Shown here: piece by piece, positions 15,228 through 22,932 of the stretch
Layout: each line of letters starts with the position of its first letter
Position numbering within the stretch: position 1 is the first letter of the stretch
Source of the DNA: a virus
IMG/VR virus record: IMGVR_UViG_3300042453_002305
Span: 1 to 40,157 of that record
Length of the DNA: 40,157 nt
Strand: one strand, 5' to 3'
Position numbers and translations under genes: made by a program
Notes under the pieces: generated by a model
The model's input: the letters and a program-made list of their open reading frames with translations, nothing else
Databases searched by the model: none
What the model was told of the DNA's origin: nothing

Positions 15228-16174
15228 GGGCGGTTCGGAAAGTTGCCGTCCTGCACGTTGGCAGGGCTGATGAAGATCGGCCAGCGGCGCCGCGTCATGC
15301 TCAGCACCGGCGCCCCACCGTCGCGCGCCTGCGCCACGTGCAACTGCCGCTGCCAGAGGGCAAACTGCGAGGAATAGTCAAACCCTTTCGCCGCAAAGAA
15401 CCGCCACTTGATGCCCTCCACAATCAGCCGGTCATCCCAGATGCACGTATCCGCATCCGCCGTGAACCGCGCCTTCGGCGTGCTGGCGCTATCCGACGCC
15501 CAATAGGACGACAGATATTCGTAAGACAGCGGCCCCGGAACATCGTTTGTGCCAGGCGGCGGCCACAGCCGGAACACGTCCAGTCCGCGCCCAACCTGCC
15601 GGAACCATCGGCGCGGCCCCGTGGTAACGATGCCACTTCGCAGCCACTGATCTTCCTGCGGGGAAGCCGGCCCTTGCAGGCGCCAGTGGTTGCCACGGTC
15701 CCATTGCGTGTCATTGATGAACGTCACGAAATCAGCCGGCACCGGATACGTGTCACGGGAAATCGTGATTGACGTGGCCACAACGCTGCCGCTCGCCTGC
15801 GTATCCAGCGTTACCGTGGTGCCACTCAGCGGCGGAGTGACTGCGTTGGACACCGCCCGCGAACTGGCAGGAATTTCGTTGCCGGAAACGATATAGGCCG
15901 TGACTGGGCCAGAGGGGAAGGTGACGACATTCGTAATCGCCGCGCTGCCATCGGTCGTCGTCCCCGTGGTGACGGTCGGGGATTCCACTGCAATGATTGC
16001 TTGCGTCTGCAACGCCGTCCACTGGTGCCGTGACAGCAAATCCGCGCCTACCGCATTGGCAAGCGCGAACATCTGCATAGTCTGCTGATCCGTGGCGCCC
16101 GCCACCGAACCCGGCACCGCAACGCCCAACTCAGCACAGGCGTTTTGCACCAGCACGAGAAGGGTGCTGCTCAT
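15224..16174 (-). CDS. Head-to-tail adaptor (gp4-like)
   Basis: The 316-aa product opens with LLVLVQNACAELGVAVPGSV, then ALANAVGADLLSRHQWTALQ, a helix-turn-helix opening typical of podovirus neck adaptors (P22 gp4 type). The centre is beta-rich. The C-terminal half has YPVPADFVTFINDTQWDRG, GPASPQEDQWLRSGI and DVFRLWPPPG, then LIVEGIKWRFFAAKG, with QLHVAQARDGG near the end. 'R.YP.P.DF......W.R' and 'P....W' are recurrent in this family. It would sit under the portal and connect to the nozzle protein. ATGA overlap with the next gene. Confidence 0.75.
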   Translation of the reverse strand: MSSTLLVLVQNACAELGVAVPGSVAGATDQQTMQMFALANAVGADLLSRHQWTALQTQAIIAVESPTVTTGTTTDGSAAITNVVTFPSGPVTAYIVSGNEIPASSRAVSNAVTPPLSGTTVTLDTQASGSVVATSITISRDTYPVPADFVTFINDTQWDRGNHWRLQGPASPQEDQWLRSGIVTTGPRRWFRQVGRGLDVFRLWPPPGTNDVPGPLSYEYLSSYWASDSASTPKARFTADADTCIWDDRLIVEGIKWRFFAAKGFDYSSQFALWQRQLHVAQARDGGAPVLSMTRRRWPIFISPANVQDGNFPNRP

Positions 16175-16177
16175 GGA

Positions 16178-16552
16178 TTAGGCCCCTCCGGCGAGCGTCA
16201 AAAATCGAGTGGCCAAAACCCTGCGGATTTGACGGGCGCGGAGTTGCGCGACGTTAATATTCCCATTGACGGCAACGCCGTCAATGGAACAACCAACCGG
16301 GGGGAATACACGAACGCCACTTGAACTAAGGCTAAAAACAGTAACAACGCCGCCAATAGGAAAATTAGTGTCAAGCCTGACGGCTTGGTCTGTAAAACTG
16401 CTCGTTACAAGGCAAAATTCCCCATTGTAAATAATGGATGTGGTGCTTTGGGTATTTGTGTTCGCAGCAAGCGTCCGAATGCTATCCCCCAGCAACGCTG
16501 CTTGCCGGGGCGGCATGCCAGACCCCAAGAGGTCATTCGGGAGAGCCGCCAT
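16178..16552 (-). CDS. Small virion-type protein, paralogue of 16563-16940
   Basis: The 124-aa product shares a plan with the gene just upstream: MAALPNDLLGSGMPPRQAALLG at the start, then VFPPVGCSIDG and NINVAQLRARQIRRVLATRFLTL at the end, versus LFPPTGCTIDQ and VSIAQNRGRQVRRVSATAFVTI. The beta-rich centre differs. The DNA here is clearly more A/T-rich than its neighbour, so this copy may have been acquired or has drifted. Function unknown; decoration, head-fibre or neck proteins are possible. Confidence 0.65.
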   Translation of the reverse strand: MAALPNDLLGSGMPPRQAALLGDSIRTLAANTNTQSTTSIIYNGEFCLVTSSFTDQAVRLDTNFPIGGVVTVFSLSSSGVRVFPPVGCSIDGVAVNGNINVAQLRARQIRRVLATRFLTLAGGA

Positions 16553-16562
16553 GCGTGCCTAC

Positions 16563-16940
16563 TTAAGCCCCGTAGATCGTCACGAACGCCGTGGCCGAAA
16601 CCCTGCGGACCTGGCGCCCACGGTTCTGCGCAATGCTGACGCTCGCGTTGGCGCTGCCCTGGTCGATGGTGCAGCCGGTCGGGGGGAACAGAAGCCCGGT
16701 CGTCGCGGTAATGGTGTAGACCTCGGCCACGTCGCCAACGGCCATCGCGCTGTCGATGGTGCAAGCGGTTGCGCCGACGGCCGTAGTCAACAGACACACG
16801 TTGCCGCCAAACACACGCGGAGAACTGCCGCCCTGCGCGGTGCCAACCCCGGTAATGGAAACGATAGTCGTCCCAAGCTGCGACGCCAGAAGCGCCGGCA
16901 TGCCCGATCCGATAAGATCAACCGCAAGAGCCGCCATCAT
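16563..16940 (-). CDS. Small virion-type protein, paralogue of 16178-16552
   Basis: The 125-aa product (ATG 16940, ATGA overlap with upstream gene) begins MMAALAVDLIGSGMPALLAS, continues with a beta-rich centre (VCLLTTAVGATACTIDSAM, VAEVYTITATTGLLFPPTG) and ends SIAQNRGRQVRRVSATAFVT. The end is shared with the next gene, making a tandem paralogous pair downstream of the capsid genes. No named family is recognised. Position suggests a structural role. Confidence 0.65.
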   Translation of the reverse strand: MMAALAVDLIGSGMPALLASQLGTTIVSITGVGTAQGGSSPRVFGGNVCLLTTAVGATACTIDSAMAVGDVAEVYTITATTGLLFPPTGCTIDQGSANASVSIAQNRGRQVRRVSATAFVTIYGA

Positions 16941-17548
16941 TCATCCCCTTCGGATTCAGTGTCATCGCGGCGCTTCCGGCCCCGCGTGGTCGGTTGCGCC
17001 ATCGCCAAAATCTGCGACCGCAACGCTTCGTTTTCCTCGCGCATCTGCCGCATCATCGCTTCGACCTGATGCATCGGCGCGGCACGCTCGGCGGCATCAA
17101 GGAACTTCTGCGCCTGCGACACATAACCTTCCACGCCCATGCCCACGCGGCGCTTTGCCTCCGCCGTCAGTCCGGCAAGCTGCTCCACCGTGAACACGTG
17201 GCATGCTCGCATGTGCTGCACGATGGCGGGATCGGCGGGGAACAGGATGGCAAGCGGGGTGCCCTCGGCTTCCGGCTGCTGGCCAGCCTCAAACGCCGCC
17301 CACGCTCGAGGAAACTCGTATTTGTGACCTTCCTTCATCACAACGGCGGTTTCGTCGCGCTCGCCGGGGTGGCGAACAAACACGACGATCTTGTTTTCAA
17401 AGATCGGCCGCCCCTCGGCCTCGGATCGAACCGTGTTCTGCGTCGGCACGTTGACAAAGCGCACCATGCGACGGTCATTCGGCACCACGATGCCGCCCCA
17501 GTCGCCCTGAAACTGCACCTGCCCGGACAGCGTTGCTAGATCGCTCAT
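16937..17548 (-). CDS. Conserved capsid-proximal phage protein with coiled-coil tail
   Basis: The 203-aa product contains AEGRPIFENKIVVFVRHPGE, FPRAWAAFEAG, EGTPLAILFPADPAIV and FTVEQLAGLTAEAKRRVGMG. I recognise this sequence plan ('GRPIF.D...V.I..PGD', 'FP..Y.AFKAG', 'GTPLE.WP', 'TVEQLA..SD') from a widespread family encoded just after capsid genes. The last 60 residues form a coiled coil (ERAAPMHQVEAMMRQMREEN) and an acidic/basic end (RGRKRRDDTESEGDE). Its function is unknown to me; a head-completion or decoration role is possible. The upstream 46 bp contain a stem-loop. Confidence 0.7.
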   Translation of the reverse strand: MSDLATLSGQVQFQGDWGGIVVPNDRRMVRFVNVPTQNTVRSEAEGRPIFENKIVVFVRHPGERDETAVVMKEGHKYEFPRAWAAFEAGQQPEAEGTPLAILFPADPAIVQHMRACHVFTVEQLAGLTAEAKRRVGMGVEGYVSQAQKFLDAAERAAPMHQVEAMMRQMREENEALRSQILAMAQPTTRGRKRRDDTESEGDE

Positions 17549-17564
17549 AAACCCTCACGAGTTG

Positions 17565-17586
17565 GCGGGGAGCCGAGGCCCCCCGC
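17565..17586 (-). terminator. Stem-loop between decoration gene and next gene
   Basis: GCGGGG at 17565-17570 pairs with CCCCGC at 17581-17586 around a 10-base loop. There is no U-run, so it would be a weak or partial terminator, or an mRNA-stabilising structure downstream of the strongly expressed capsid genes. It is the only sizeable non-coding gap within the late head genes. Confidence 0.4.
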
Positions 17587-17594
17587 TTGTTCCA

Positions 17595-18110
17595 TTAATC
17601 GTCGGTGCCGACAGCCGCGCCGGTGGCGATAGCCGCCGCGACGTTCGACGCCGCCGTGGCAGTCAGCACCAGCCCCGTCACCTTGGCCGAAGCGCCACCC
17701 ACGGCAGCGCCAATCCGGCCAGCGGTCGCGGTGCTGGAAAGCACCGTGAACCCGGCTTGGCCCGTGGTGGCGTTGACGCTGGGGTAACGGCCAGAAATCA
17801 TCATCCAGAAGAACTGGCCAACAGTCGCCGCCGAGCCCGCAATGCCCACCATCTGGCCCAGTTTGCCCTTAGCCAAGGTGCTGGTCATGGCCTGCGCCGT
17901 CCACGAACTGTTCGTGGTAATCAGCACCACGTCACCGGCCGCGACGGTGCCGCCGGCAATCACGCGCACCCAGACAGCGCCATCGGTGCCGTTAACGCAC
18001 GTGCCAACGGCGGGAGAGGCGCCGGGATATTCCGGCGTGCTGGTAGAGATCGCCGGGTCGGTATGGGTGAAGTTGAAGCCTTCACCGAAGACTGCAATAG
18101 AACCGCTCAT
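17595..18110 (-). CDS. Probable capsid decoration protein
   Basis: The 171-aa product is beta-rich and low in charge: VWVRVIAGGTVAAGDVVLIT, GKLGQMVGIAGSAATVGQFF, VLSSTATAGRIGAAVGGASA. It ends in a Gly/Ala-rich segment (AASNVAAAIATGAAVGTDD). The 'GD.V..T....W.A.......G...G.A..AA..GQ....' pattern resembles capsid decoration/cement proteins of the DUF2190 kind. It is encoded 13 bases downstream of the major capsid gene, the usual place for such a protein. Assignment is by position and fold impression. Confidence 0.6.
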   Translation of the reverse strand: MSGSIAVFGEGFNFTHTDPAISTSTPEYPGASPAVGTCVNGTDGAVWVRVIAGGTVAAGDVVLITTNSSWTAQAMTSTLAKGKLGQMVGIAGSAATVGQFFWMMISGRYPSVNATTGQAGFTVLSSTATAGRIGAAVGGASAKVTGLVLTATAASNVAAAIATGAAVGTDD

Positions 18111-18123
18111 GTCCGTGCCCTCC

Positions 18124-19131
18124 TTAGGCCGTCAGAACGCCCTGAAGGCGACAGTTGGAGATTGTCATATTGCCGGCCCACCCGATGAGCTTGACCATGG
18201 CGTCCTGGTTGACCGAGAAACGATCCGGGTCAAGCGGGACCATGTTGCGGTCACGGTGCGGGCGGTAGTGCAGGAACTCGCTGTTGATGAAATACATCGT
18301 GTTCGCCGCCGCGCCGCCCGTGGACGGATTGGTGTCCGAGGCATAGCCCTGGAACCCACCGTCAAGGATAACGTCGATGGAACGGCCGGAACCGTAGTAT
18401 TTCAGCGAGGTAAAGCCGGCGCCTGCCGTCTTTTCGTCGGTCACGCGCTGGATGGCCTGGAGGCTTTCCAGATACAGGCGGTAATAGTTGTTGTCGGCCA
18501 CGATCATGTCAGTGGCGCGATTGCCGGCGACAAGCTGAATGGCAACCGTGTTCATGTATCGTTGAATGTTGGCGGAGGTCGCAGCCGCGCCGCCGTCAGT
18601 CACCGCGCTGTAAGCGATGTTGCGCCAAAACTGCCAGGTGCTGCGATCAATGCCGCCGATGGTGCCGGAACCGGGCGCCGTCGAAATCAGCGATTGCAGG
18701 CCGTTGATCTGGCCAGTGGCGAGACCGTCCGAATACACGTCGAAGGCAAGCCCGTTCTTGAACGTGTCTTCGGCGTTCTGGATGCGGCTTTCAAGCAGGT
18801 CAATGACCGCCTCGCGCCCGCTGTTCTGGAGCATTTCCAGGCCAGAGATGGACACGGCCACGGCCATCTGCCGGATCGGGAACTCGGCGGCGGTGAACAC
18901 GTCGGACGGGGTGATATTCAGCACCTCGTAGCCGGAATACCGCTTGTAGGTGCCGTTCTGCGCGTAGGAAATTTCCTGCACGATGGTGCGGCCACCGGAG
19001 AACGGCTTAGCCTTGCCGCGTTCCTTGAGGCGCGCCAGAAGCGCATTGTTGCGGGTCACGTTGTCGGCAAGCTTGCCACTACGCGCACGCAGCGTCGTGG
19101 TGACGATTTCGGAAAGATTGGGCGAGGACAT
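18124..19131 (-). CDS. Major capsid protein
   Basis: The 335-aa product contains TRNNALLARLKERGKAKPFS, GGRTIVQEISYAQNGTYKRY, SGYEVLNITPSDVFTAAEF, RQMAVAVSISGLEMLQNSG, REAVIDLLESRIQNAEDTF and a C-terminal MYFINSEFLHYRPHRDRN. This is the layout of a common HK97-fold phage capsid family, with N-terminal helix, E-loop-like segment and P-domain spine helix. No N-terminal scaffold-like delta domain is present; a separate scaffold gene lies upstream. AGGAG lies about 8 bases before ATG 19131. It forms the head shell. Confidence 0.88.
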   Translation of the reverse strand: MSSPNLSEIVTTTLRARSGKLADNVTRNNALLARLKERGKAKPFSGGRTIVQEISYAQNGTYKRYSGYEVLNITPSDVFTAAEFPIRQMAVAVSISGLEMLQNSGREAVIDLLESRIQNAEDTFKNGLAFDVYSDGLATGQINGLQSLISTAPGSGTIGGIDRSTWQFWRNIAYSAVTDGGAAATSANIQRYMNTVAIQLVAGNRATDMIVADNNYYRLYLESLQAIQRVTDEKTAGAGFTSLKYYGSGRSIDVILDGGFQGYASDTNPSTGGAAANTMYFINSEFLHYRPHRDRNMVPLDPDRFSVNQDAMVKLIGWAGNMTISNCRLQGVLTA

Positions 19132-19154
19132 CGCCGTTACTCCTGTGAATGTGC

Positions 19155-20096
19155 CTAGTTGAGGCGTCCATCCCAGGCAGCGTTAAGCGTTCCGCGCAGG
19201 TCATCAGGCGGCTTCGCAATACCCGCGACAGTAGCCGATCCGCGCACGCTGCCAGCCTTGGCTTTCGCTTGGGCCGCTGCTTTGCGCTGAGCATCAAGGC
19301 TGGCCTTTTCCTTGGCTGCGGCCTCGCTCTGCTGGATCGTCTTGAACACGTCAGGGTGCGCGCGGCACGCCATTTCATAGGCCGCTTCCAGATCCTTGGC
19401 CTGCCCCTTCTCAATGAACGCGGCCATCAAGGGCTCCACGCTCGCGAAGTGGGCATGCTTGGGATCGGCGGCAAATTCGGCAACCATCCGCTCTACCTGA
19501 GCGGTCTGTGCCTGCTGGCTACGCTGCTGCTGGGCAGTCAGATGCGATTCAAGCTGCTGCACCTTGGCAACAAGAGCCTGATACGCGGGGTCGGCAGGCG
19601 CGGTCTGTGCCTGCTCATTCTGTGTGGGCGGCATACGCTGCGCCGCCCACTTCATGATGTCGAAGCCGAAGGCTTGCGCCAGCGCCGGAAAAGCCTCATC
19701 CGGCCGGCTGCGAAGCGCCACCTCGGCATCGAAAAGCGCCTTTACGGCGGCTTCCGGGGCAACCCCCTTGGCGCGGTAGAGATGCGCGTAGTCGTCTAGA
19801 ACCTGCTTGATCGGGGCCATTTCAGCAGGCATCGCGGGCCGGGTTTCTTCGGCGGCTTGGGCTTCTGCATCGGGCTTTGCCTCCGCTTGCGTCTCATCAA
19901 CCGGGGTTTCATCATCGACAACATCCGTAGCCGATCGTTCACGAGCGACAAACCGGCCGCTTTCGTCACGCTCGGTTTCCGGATCGGAATGCTGATCGAA
20001 CGCCGCACCGAGCGCCGCGCGCAGGTCGTCCGCAGCATCCGGCGCAGGGGCCTCGGCTGGCGTGTCAATCTGCGGTGCGTCGATGGTTTCGCTCAT
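19155..20096 (-). CDS. Capsid scaffolding protein
   Basis: The 313-aa product starts at ATG 20096 (ATGA overlap). It has a long acidic, disordered N-terminus (DTPAEAPAPDAADDLRAALG, VVDDETPVDETQAEAKPDAE), a helical centre (YAHLYRAKGVAPEAAVKALF, FPALAQAFGFDIM) and a coiled coil rich in Gln and Lys (VQQLESHLTAQQQRSQQAQT, EKASLDAQRKAAAQAKAKAG). It ends with a basic-plus-DDLRGTLNAAWDGRLN tail that could contact capsid subunits. Composition, coiled coil and place directly before the capsid gene are those of a scaffold. No protease motif is visible. Confidence 0.8.
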   Translation of the reverse strand: MSETIDAPQIDTPAEAPAPDAADDLRAALGAAFDQHSDPETERDESGRFVARERSATDVVDDETPVDETQAEAKPDAEAQAAEETRPAMPAEMAPIKQVLDDYAHLYRAKGVAPEAAVKALFDAEVALRSRPDEAFPALAQAFGFDIMKWAAQRMPPTQNEQAQTAPADPAYQALVAKVQQLESHLTAQQQRSQQAQTAQVERMVAEFAADPKHAHFASVEPLMAAFIEKGQAKDLEAAYEMACRAHPDVFKTIQQSEAAAKEKASLDAQRKAAAQAKAKAGSVRGSATVAGIAKPPDDLRGTLNAAWDGRLN

Positions 20097-20446
20097 GTAT
20101 CCCCGTATAGCTTCGTCGGGCCATCCCAATCCGAAACGCTTTCAATGGGGGGCGCCTGATAGCCCTGCTCCACCATCTGCCACGCTTCCGCGATGTCCTG
20201 TTTACGGTCTTTCGCGAGATCGGCGGCAGGATTTTGCCTATTCTGGCAATCGTTGCCGACTTCCACGAGGCCGTGCGCCTTGGTGACTTCGCGGAACCGG
20301 GATTTGCTGTCCATCATCTCGCCCGTGGCGGGGTGCCACGCGGCGTCCATGGTGTCGCGAATGATCGCCGGGAACTTCGGCGCCGGCCGCTTCCAGTCGG
20401 TCACGTCGACGAATTGGCCGTCATGCCAGACGTATTTTCGTTTCAT
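20093..20446 (-). CDS. Conserved phage protein upstream of scaffold
   Basis: The 117-aa product starts at ATG 20446 (ATGA overlap). The start KRKYVWHDGQFVDVTDWKRP then FPAIIRDTMDAAWHPATGEM, MDSKSRFREVTKAHGLVEVG is a conserved phage protein I recognise near capsid genes; it may be a small morphogenesis factor. After VEVGND the sequence becomes CQNRQNPAADLAKDRK. That segment is encoded by a 22-bp stretch repeated exactly at 27684-27705, so it may be a secondary insertion. Function unknown. Confidence 0.7.
   Translation of the reverse strand: MKRKYVWHDGQFVDVTDWKRPAPKFPAIIRDTMDAAWHPATGEMMDSKSRFREVTKAHGLVEVGNDCQNRQNPAADLAKDRKQDIAEAWQMVEQGYQAPPIESVSDWDGPTKLYGDT
20229..20250. repeat. 22-bp dyad-containing repeat, copy 1
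   Basis: These 22 bases are identical to 27684-27705. The core TTGCCTATTCTGGCAA (20234-20249) is an interrupted palindrome with 5-bp arms and a 6-bp centre. This copy lies inside the coding region of the gene at 20093-20446; the other lies between the large-terminase stop and the next gene. Chance recurrence of a 22-mer in 40 kb is very unlikely. Confidence 0.7.
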
Positions 20447-20904
20447 GCGCGAAACCCCTTCAAACGCAGCCACGTTTCCCGCACCCATCGCGCATCGGAT
20501 AAAGCGTGGTGCTGGTTATCGTGCTGATCGTTCACCCACACGCCGCAATCATCCATGAGGCAGCGAAGATCGCGCACATAGGATGGCCATCCGGGCGGCA
20601 ATTGCATTAACCCGCCAAACATTTGGCACAGCACAACCCAGTCATACGCCGCGTAATGCGCCCAAAACTCCGGATCATTGCCGACAAAGGCTCGAATCTC
20701 GGCCGCGACAACCAACGAGCCGCGCTTCGGCTGCACCAAGGTAGGGAGGATGTTCTCTCGCACCCATGGCGATGCATGAGACACGTCGGCGTCAAGCTCG
20801 GCGTAGAATTCCCGCCCATCAGCCCGAATCATGCCGATCGACAATGGGAGGATGCTGCGTCCCGCTGCGTCGTCGATAAATTCGGTATCAAAAAACACCA
20901 GCAT
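20443..20904 (-). CDS. DEDDh 3'-5' exonuclease / exoribonuclease-like protein
   Basis: The 153-aa product begins MLVFFDTEFIDDAAGRSIL then SIGMIRADGREFYAE. Asp6 and Glu8 (DTE) form motif I, Asp88 (AAYDWV) motif II, and His132/Asp137 (HHALSDARWV) motif III of the DEDDh RNase-T-like superfamily. The opening matches the Rv2179c-like exoribonuclease family. It could degrade RNA or single-strand ends. Its location in the head-gene operon, not with replication genes, is unusual. Start: ATG 20904 overlapping the upstream TGA by one base; GTG 20907 is the alternative. Confidence 0.82.
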   Translation of the reverse strand: MLVFFDTEFIDDAAGRSILPLSIGMIRADGREFYAELDADVSHASPWVRENILPTLVQPKRGSLVVAAEIRAFVGNDPEFWAHYAAYDWVVLCQMFGGLMQLPPGWPSYVRDLRCLMDDCGVWVNDQHDNQHHALSDARWVRETWLRLKGFRA

Positions 20905-22082
20905 CACAGCGCCCTCAACAACATCAAAACATCCTCATCATCCTCGGCCAGCGCGCGCACCCGTTCGGCCTCTTGCACCGCTGCCAGCAACGCCGTCACC
21001 GCCTCACGCGCCAAGGCCAGCAAGGCATCGTCAGGGCGCGTATCGGCCAGTGCCGGCACCATGCGGGCGGCTTGGCGCGTGGCAGCCTGTATCGCCTCCT
21101 GCGGCGCTTCCTCGGCCACCTCAGCCGCCATGCCCATCGCGGCCTCTAGGGACAGCCGCAACGCAAGCGCCTCTTCGGCCAAGCTGGCGCGCCGCCTTTG
21201 CTCGGCGGCATCCATTGCACGCTGCCGGCGGCTGCGGCGCTTCATCCCGTCATGCGTGTCGCCGGTCTGTGCCGGTTCGTACGTCAACGCCACCGTGGCG
21301 GGGGTATAGCGATACTCAACCGGCTCGGGGTTAAGTGTGTAGGCAATCGGCGTGCGGCCCGGACGGCGCCGGGGCTGCCGCGCCCACCACCAAGGGTCGG
21401 CTGCTGCTTCGGCTATCTCGGCTGGGGTAAACTGCCGGTCAAACGCAACCGCGTAATAGACGCCCCCGGATGCCGCCTGCACCCAAGGGAACGCACCACT
21501 ATTGTTGTTCCCAATAATAAGCTCACCAGCCGCCGTGGTGCCGTAGTTGGCGGCGGCCCCGGAAACAATTTGCCGCCCTTGCATGTACGCAATCTGCGAT
21601 GAAGGCCCCCACGTCAACGCAGTGGAGACAAGATCGCCGTTGGCATACAGGCCAGAGGCCGAAACCGTTACCCGCTTATCCGCGCCGTCTGCCCACCCGG
21701 CATACCATGCGCCAAAGAAAGTAGAGATTGCAACCAAATACGCCGACGGGAAAGTGGGATTGCCGAACGCAAAGAGAATGCGATTCCCGGCTGAGCCGCT
21801 GTCGTGGTCGGCAAGAAAATAAACGATTACCGTGCCGGCATTGGTGCCGAGGCTGTAGGTATTGCTTGCGCTGCTACTGCCCCACCACCCGTTGGCGCCG
21901 GTCATAGCCTGCGCGCCAAACCGAGGCGCGGTTACGGCGCCTGACTGATACGTTGAAACCGTCGCCCCGCGCGTCAGAAACGGCTGCGTTGGGTTATTCC
22001 CGAATGCCTGCGCGAACGAAAGCCCCTGAGCCAAGGCGCGAGGGTTCGGCCTCAGAATCCCATTAGGAGGCGACGCCCGCAT
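20904..22082 (-). CDS. LamG/ConA-like virion protein with coiled-coil C-terminus
   Basis: The 392-aa product begins with a Pro/Asn-rich arm, then a jelly-roll-like domain of about residues 40-235. That domain reads AGTVIVYFLADHDSGSAGNR, AYLVAISTFFGAWYAGW, LTWGPSSQIAYMQGRQIV, ELIIGNNNSGAFPWVQAASG, then YYAVAFDRQFTPAEIAEAAA and DPWWW. The last part (FDR.FTPAEIA....DPW..) is the usual end of phage LamG/concanavalin-like modules. A short linker leads to a long Ala/Glu/Arg coiled coil (MDAAEQRRRASLAEEALALR onwards). It may bind carbohydrate on the virion or host. ConA-like domain plus coiled coil is a somewhat unusual fusion. Confidence 0.65.
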   Translation of the reverse strand: MRASPPNGILRPNPRALAQGLSFAQAFGNNPTQPFLTRGATVSTYQSGAVTAPRFGAQAMTGANGWWGSSSASNTYSLGTNAGTVIVYFLADHDSGSAGNRILFAFGNPTFPSAYLVAISTFFGAWYAGWADGADKRVTVSASGLYANGDLVSTALTWGPSSQIAYMQGRQIVSGAAANYGTTAAGELIIGNNNSGAFPWVQAASGGVYYAVAFDRQFTPAEIAEAAADPWWWARQPRRRPGRTPIAYTLNPEPVEYRYTPATVALTYEPAQTGDTHDGMKRRSRRQRAMDAAEQRRRASLAEEALALRLSLEAAMGMAAEVAEEAPQEAIQAATRQAARMVPALADTRPDDALLALAREAVTALLAAVQEAERVRALAEDDEDVLMLLRAL

Positions 22083-22085
22083 GGT

Positions 22086-22574
22086 TCAGGTAATGGCGCG
22101 GTATGCGACCACGCACCCCGTAATTGCTGCCGCTCCGGTGAAGTTCACACCGACAATGGAAAAACCATCCGGCATCGTCTGTCCCACCGCCGAAGAAAGC
22201 GAAGCCCACCCGGAGACGATCTGATTCTGCGTCGTGTAAAAAAACCGGCGCAATAGAATTAAGTTGTTGGTGCTGCTGGTGCCCGCAATCGTGTATGCGC
22301 CCTGCGTGCCGCTCGGGAGCGTGGTTGTCCCACCGTCCGAATAAACGAACGCCGTTCCGTTATGCACGGCCGGCACCGCGTAAAAGTACCACGAACGGTC
22401 ATTGGCCGGCGCGGTGTTGGCCATCGGAAGGTAAAACAGAATCTCGTAATCAATCGCGCCCGTTGTGCGGTTGTCGATTACGTCCGACTGCCAGCCCACC
22501 GTGGAACTGTTGGCCAAGCTTTGCAGGTTCGTCACGGTCAGGGCGGTGTAAGCGCCGTAAGTTTGTGTCGGCAT
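22086..22574 (-). CDS. Small beta-rich virion-type protein
   Basis: The 162-aa product reads YGAYTALTVTNLQSLANSST, VGWQSDVIDNRTTGAIDYEI, a central YFYAVPAVHNGTAFVYSDGG, then NNLILLRRFFYTTQNQIVSG and ends ITGCVVAYRAIT. It is beta-rich with few charges, like a decoration or fibre-base protein. It lies one base downstream of its neighbour in the cluster between portal and scaffold. I recognise similar proteins from phage structural regions but no name or function. Confidence 0.6.
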   Translation of the reverse strand: MPTQTYGAYTALTVTNLQSLANSSTVGWQSDVIDNRTTGAIDYEILFYLPMANTAPANDRSWYFYAVPAVHNGTAFVYSDGGTTTLPSGTQGAYTIAGTSSTNNLILLRRFFYTTQNQIVSGWASLSSAVGQTMPDGFSIVGVNFTGAAAITGCVVAYRAIT

Positions 22575-22575
22575 A

Positions 22576-22932
22576 TCACGTCACCACTACGTCAAACCAT
22601 TTGCCGCCGTCCCAATAGGTGCCGTAACGGTCCCACGGGTTGCGTGCGTTCAATTCTTCCTGCCGGCGCATGTAATCCCCTTCCAGCATGGCGCGGGCCT
22701 GTTCTTCGGTGGCGGATGCCGGTTTCGTGAAGTTTTCTACTTGCTCCACGAAACGTCCGCAGCGCAGGTCGCTTAATTCCTCCGCCGTAATGTCCCGAAC
22801 AACGCTGGCGGCGCTCGGATTGGCGTAGAACCCCTGCCGCTCGACGGGCACTTCAAGCCAAAACGCCACCCGGTACGTTTGGTCAATCGACCCCAACGAT
22901 AGCCGATCCAGCATAATGATTTTCCGGCTCAT
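22576..22932 (-). CDS. Hypothetical phage protein in virion cluster
   Basis: The 118-aa product starts at ATG 22932 (ATGA overlap); the longer open frame upstream is a shadow. It begins MSRKIIMLDRLSLGSIDQTY RVAFWLEVPVERQ, then helical SVVRDITAEELSDLRCGRFV and ATEEQARAMLEGDYMRRQEE, ending NPWDRYGTYWDGGKWFDVVV. The plan (short beta start, 'I(T/S).EEL..L..G', then a helical end) resembles small phage proteins encoded between structural genes. Function unknown. Confidence 0.6.
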   Translation of the reverse strand: MSRKIIMLDRLSLGSIDQTYRVAFWLEVPVERQGFYANPSAASVVRDITAEELSDLRCGRFVEQVENFTKPASATEEQARAMLEGDYMRRQEELNARNPWDRYGTYWDGGKWFDVVVT

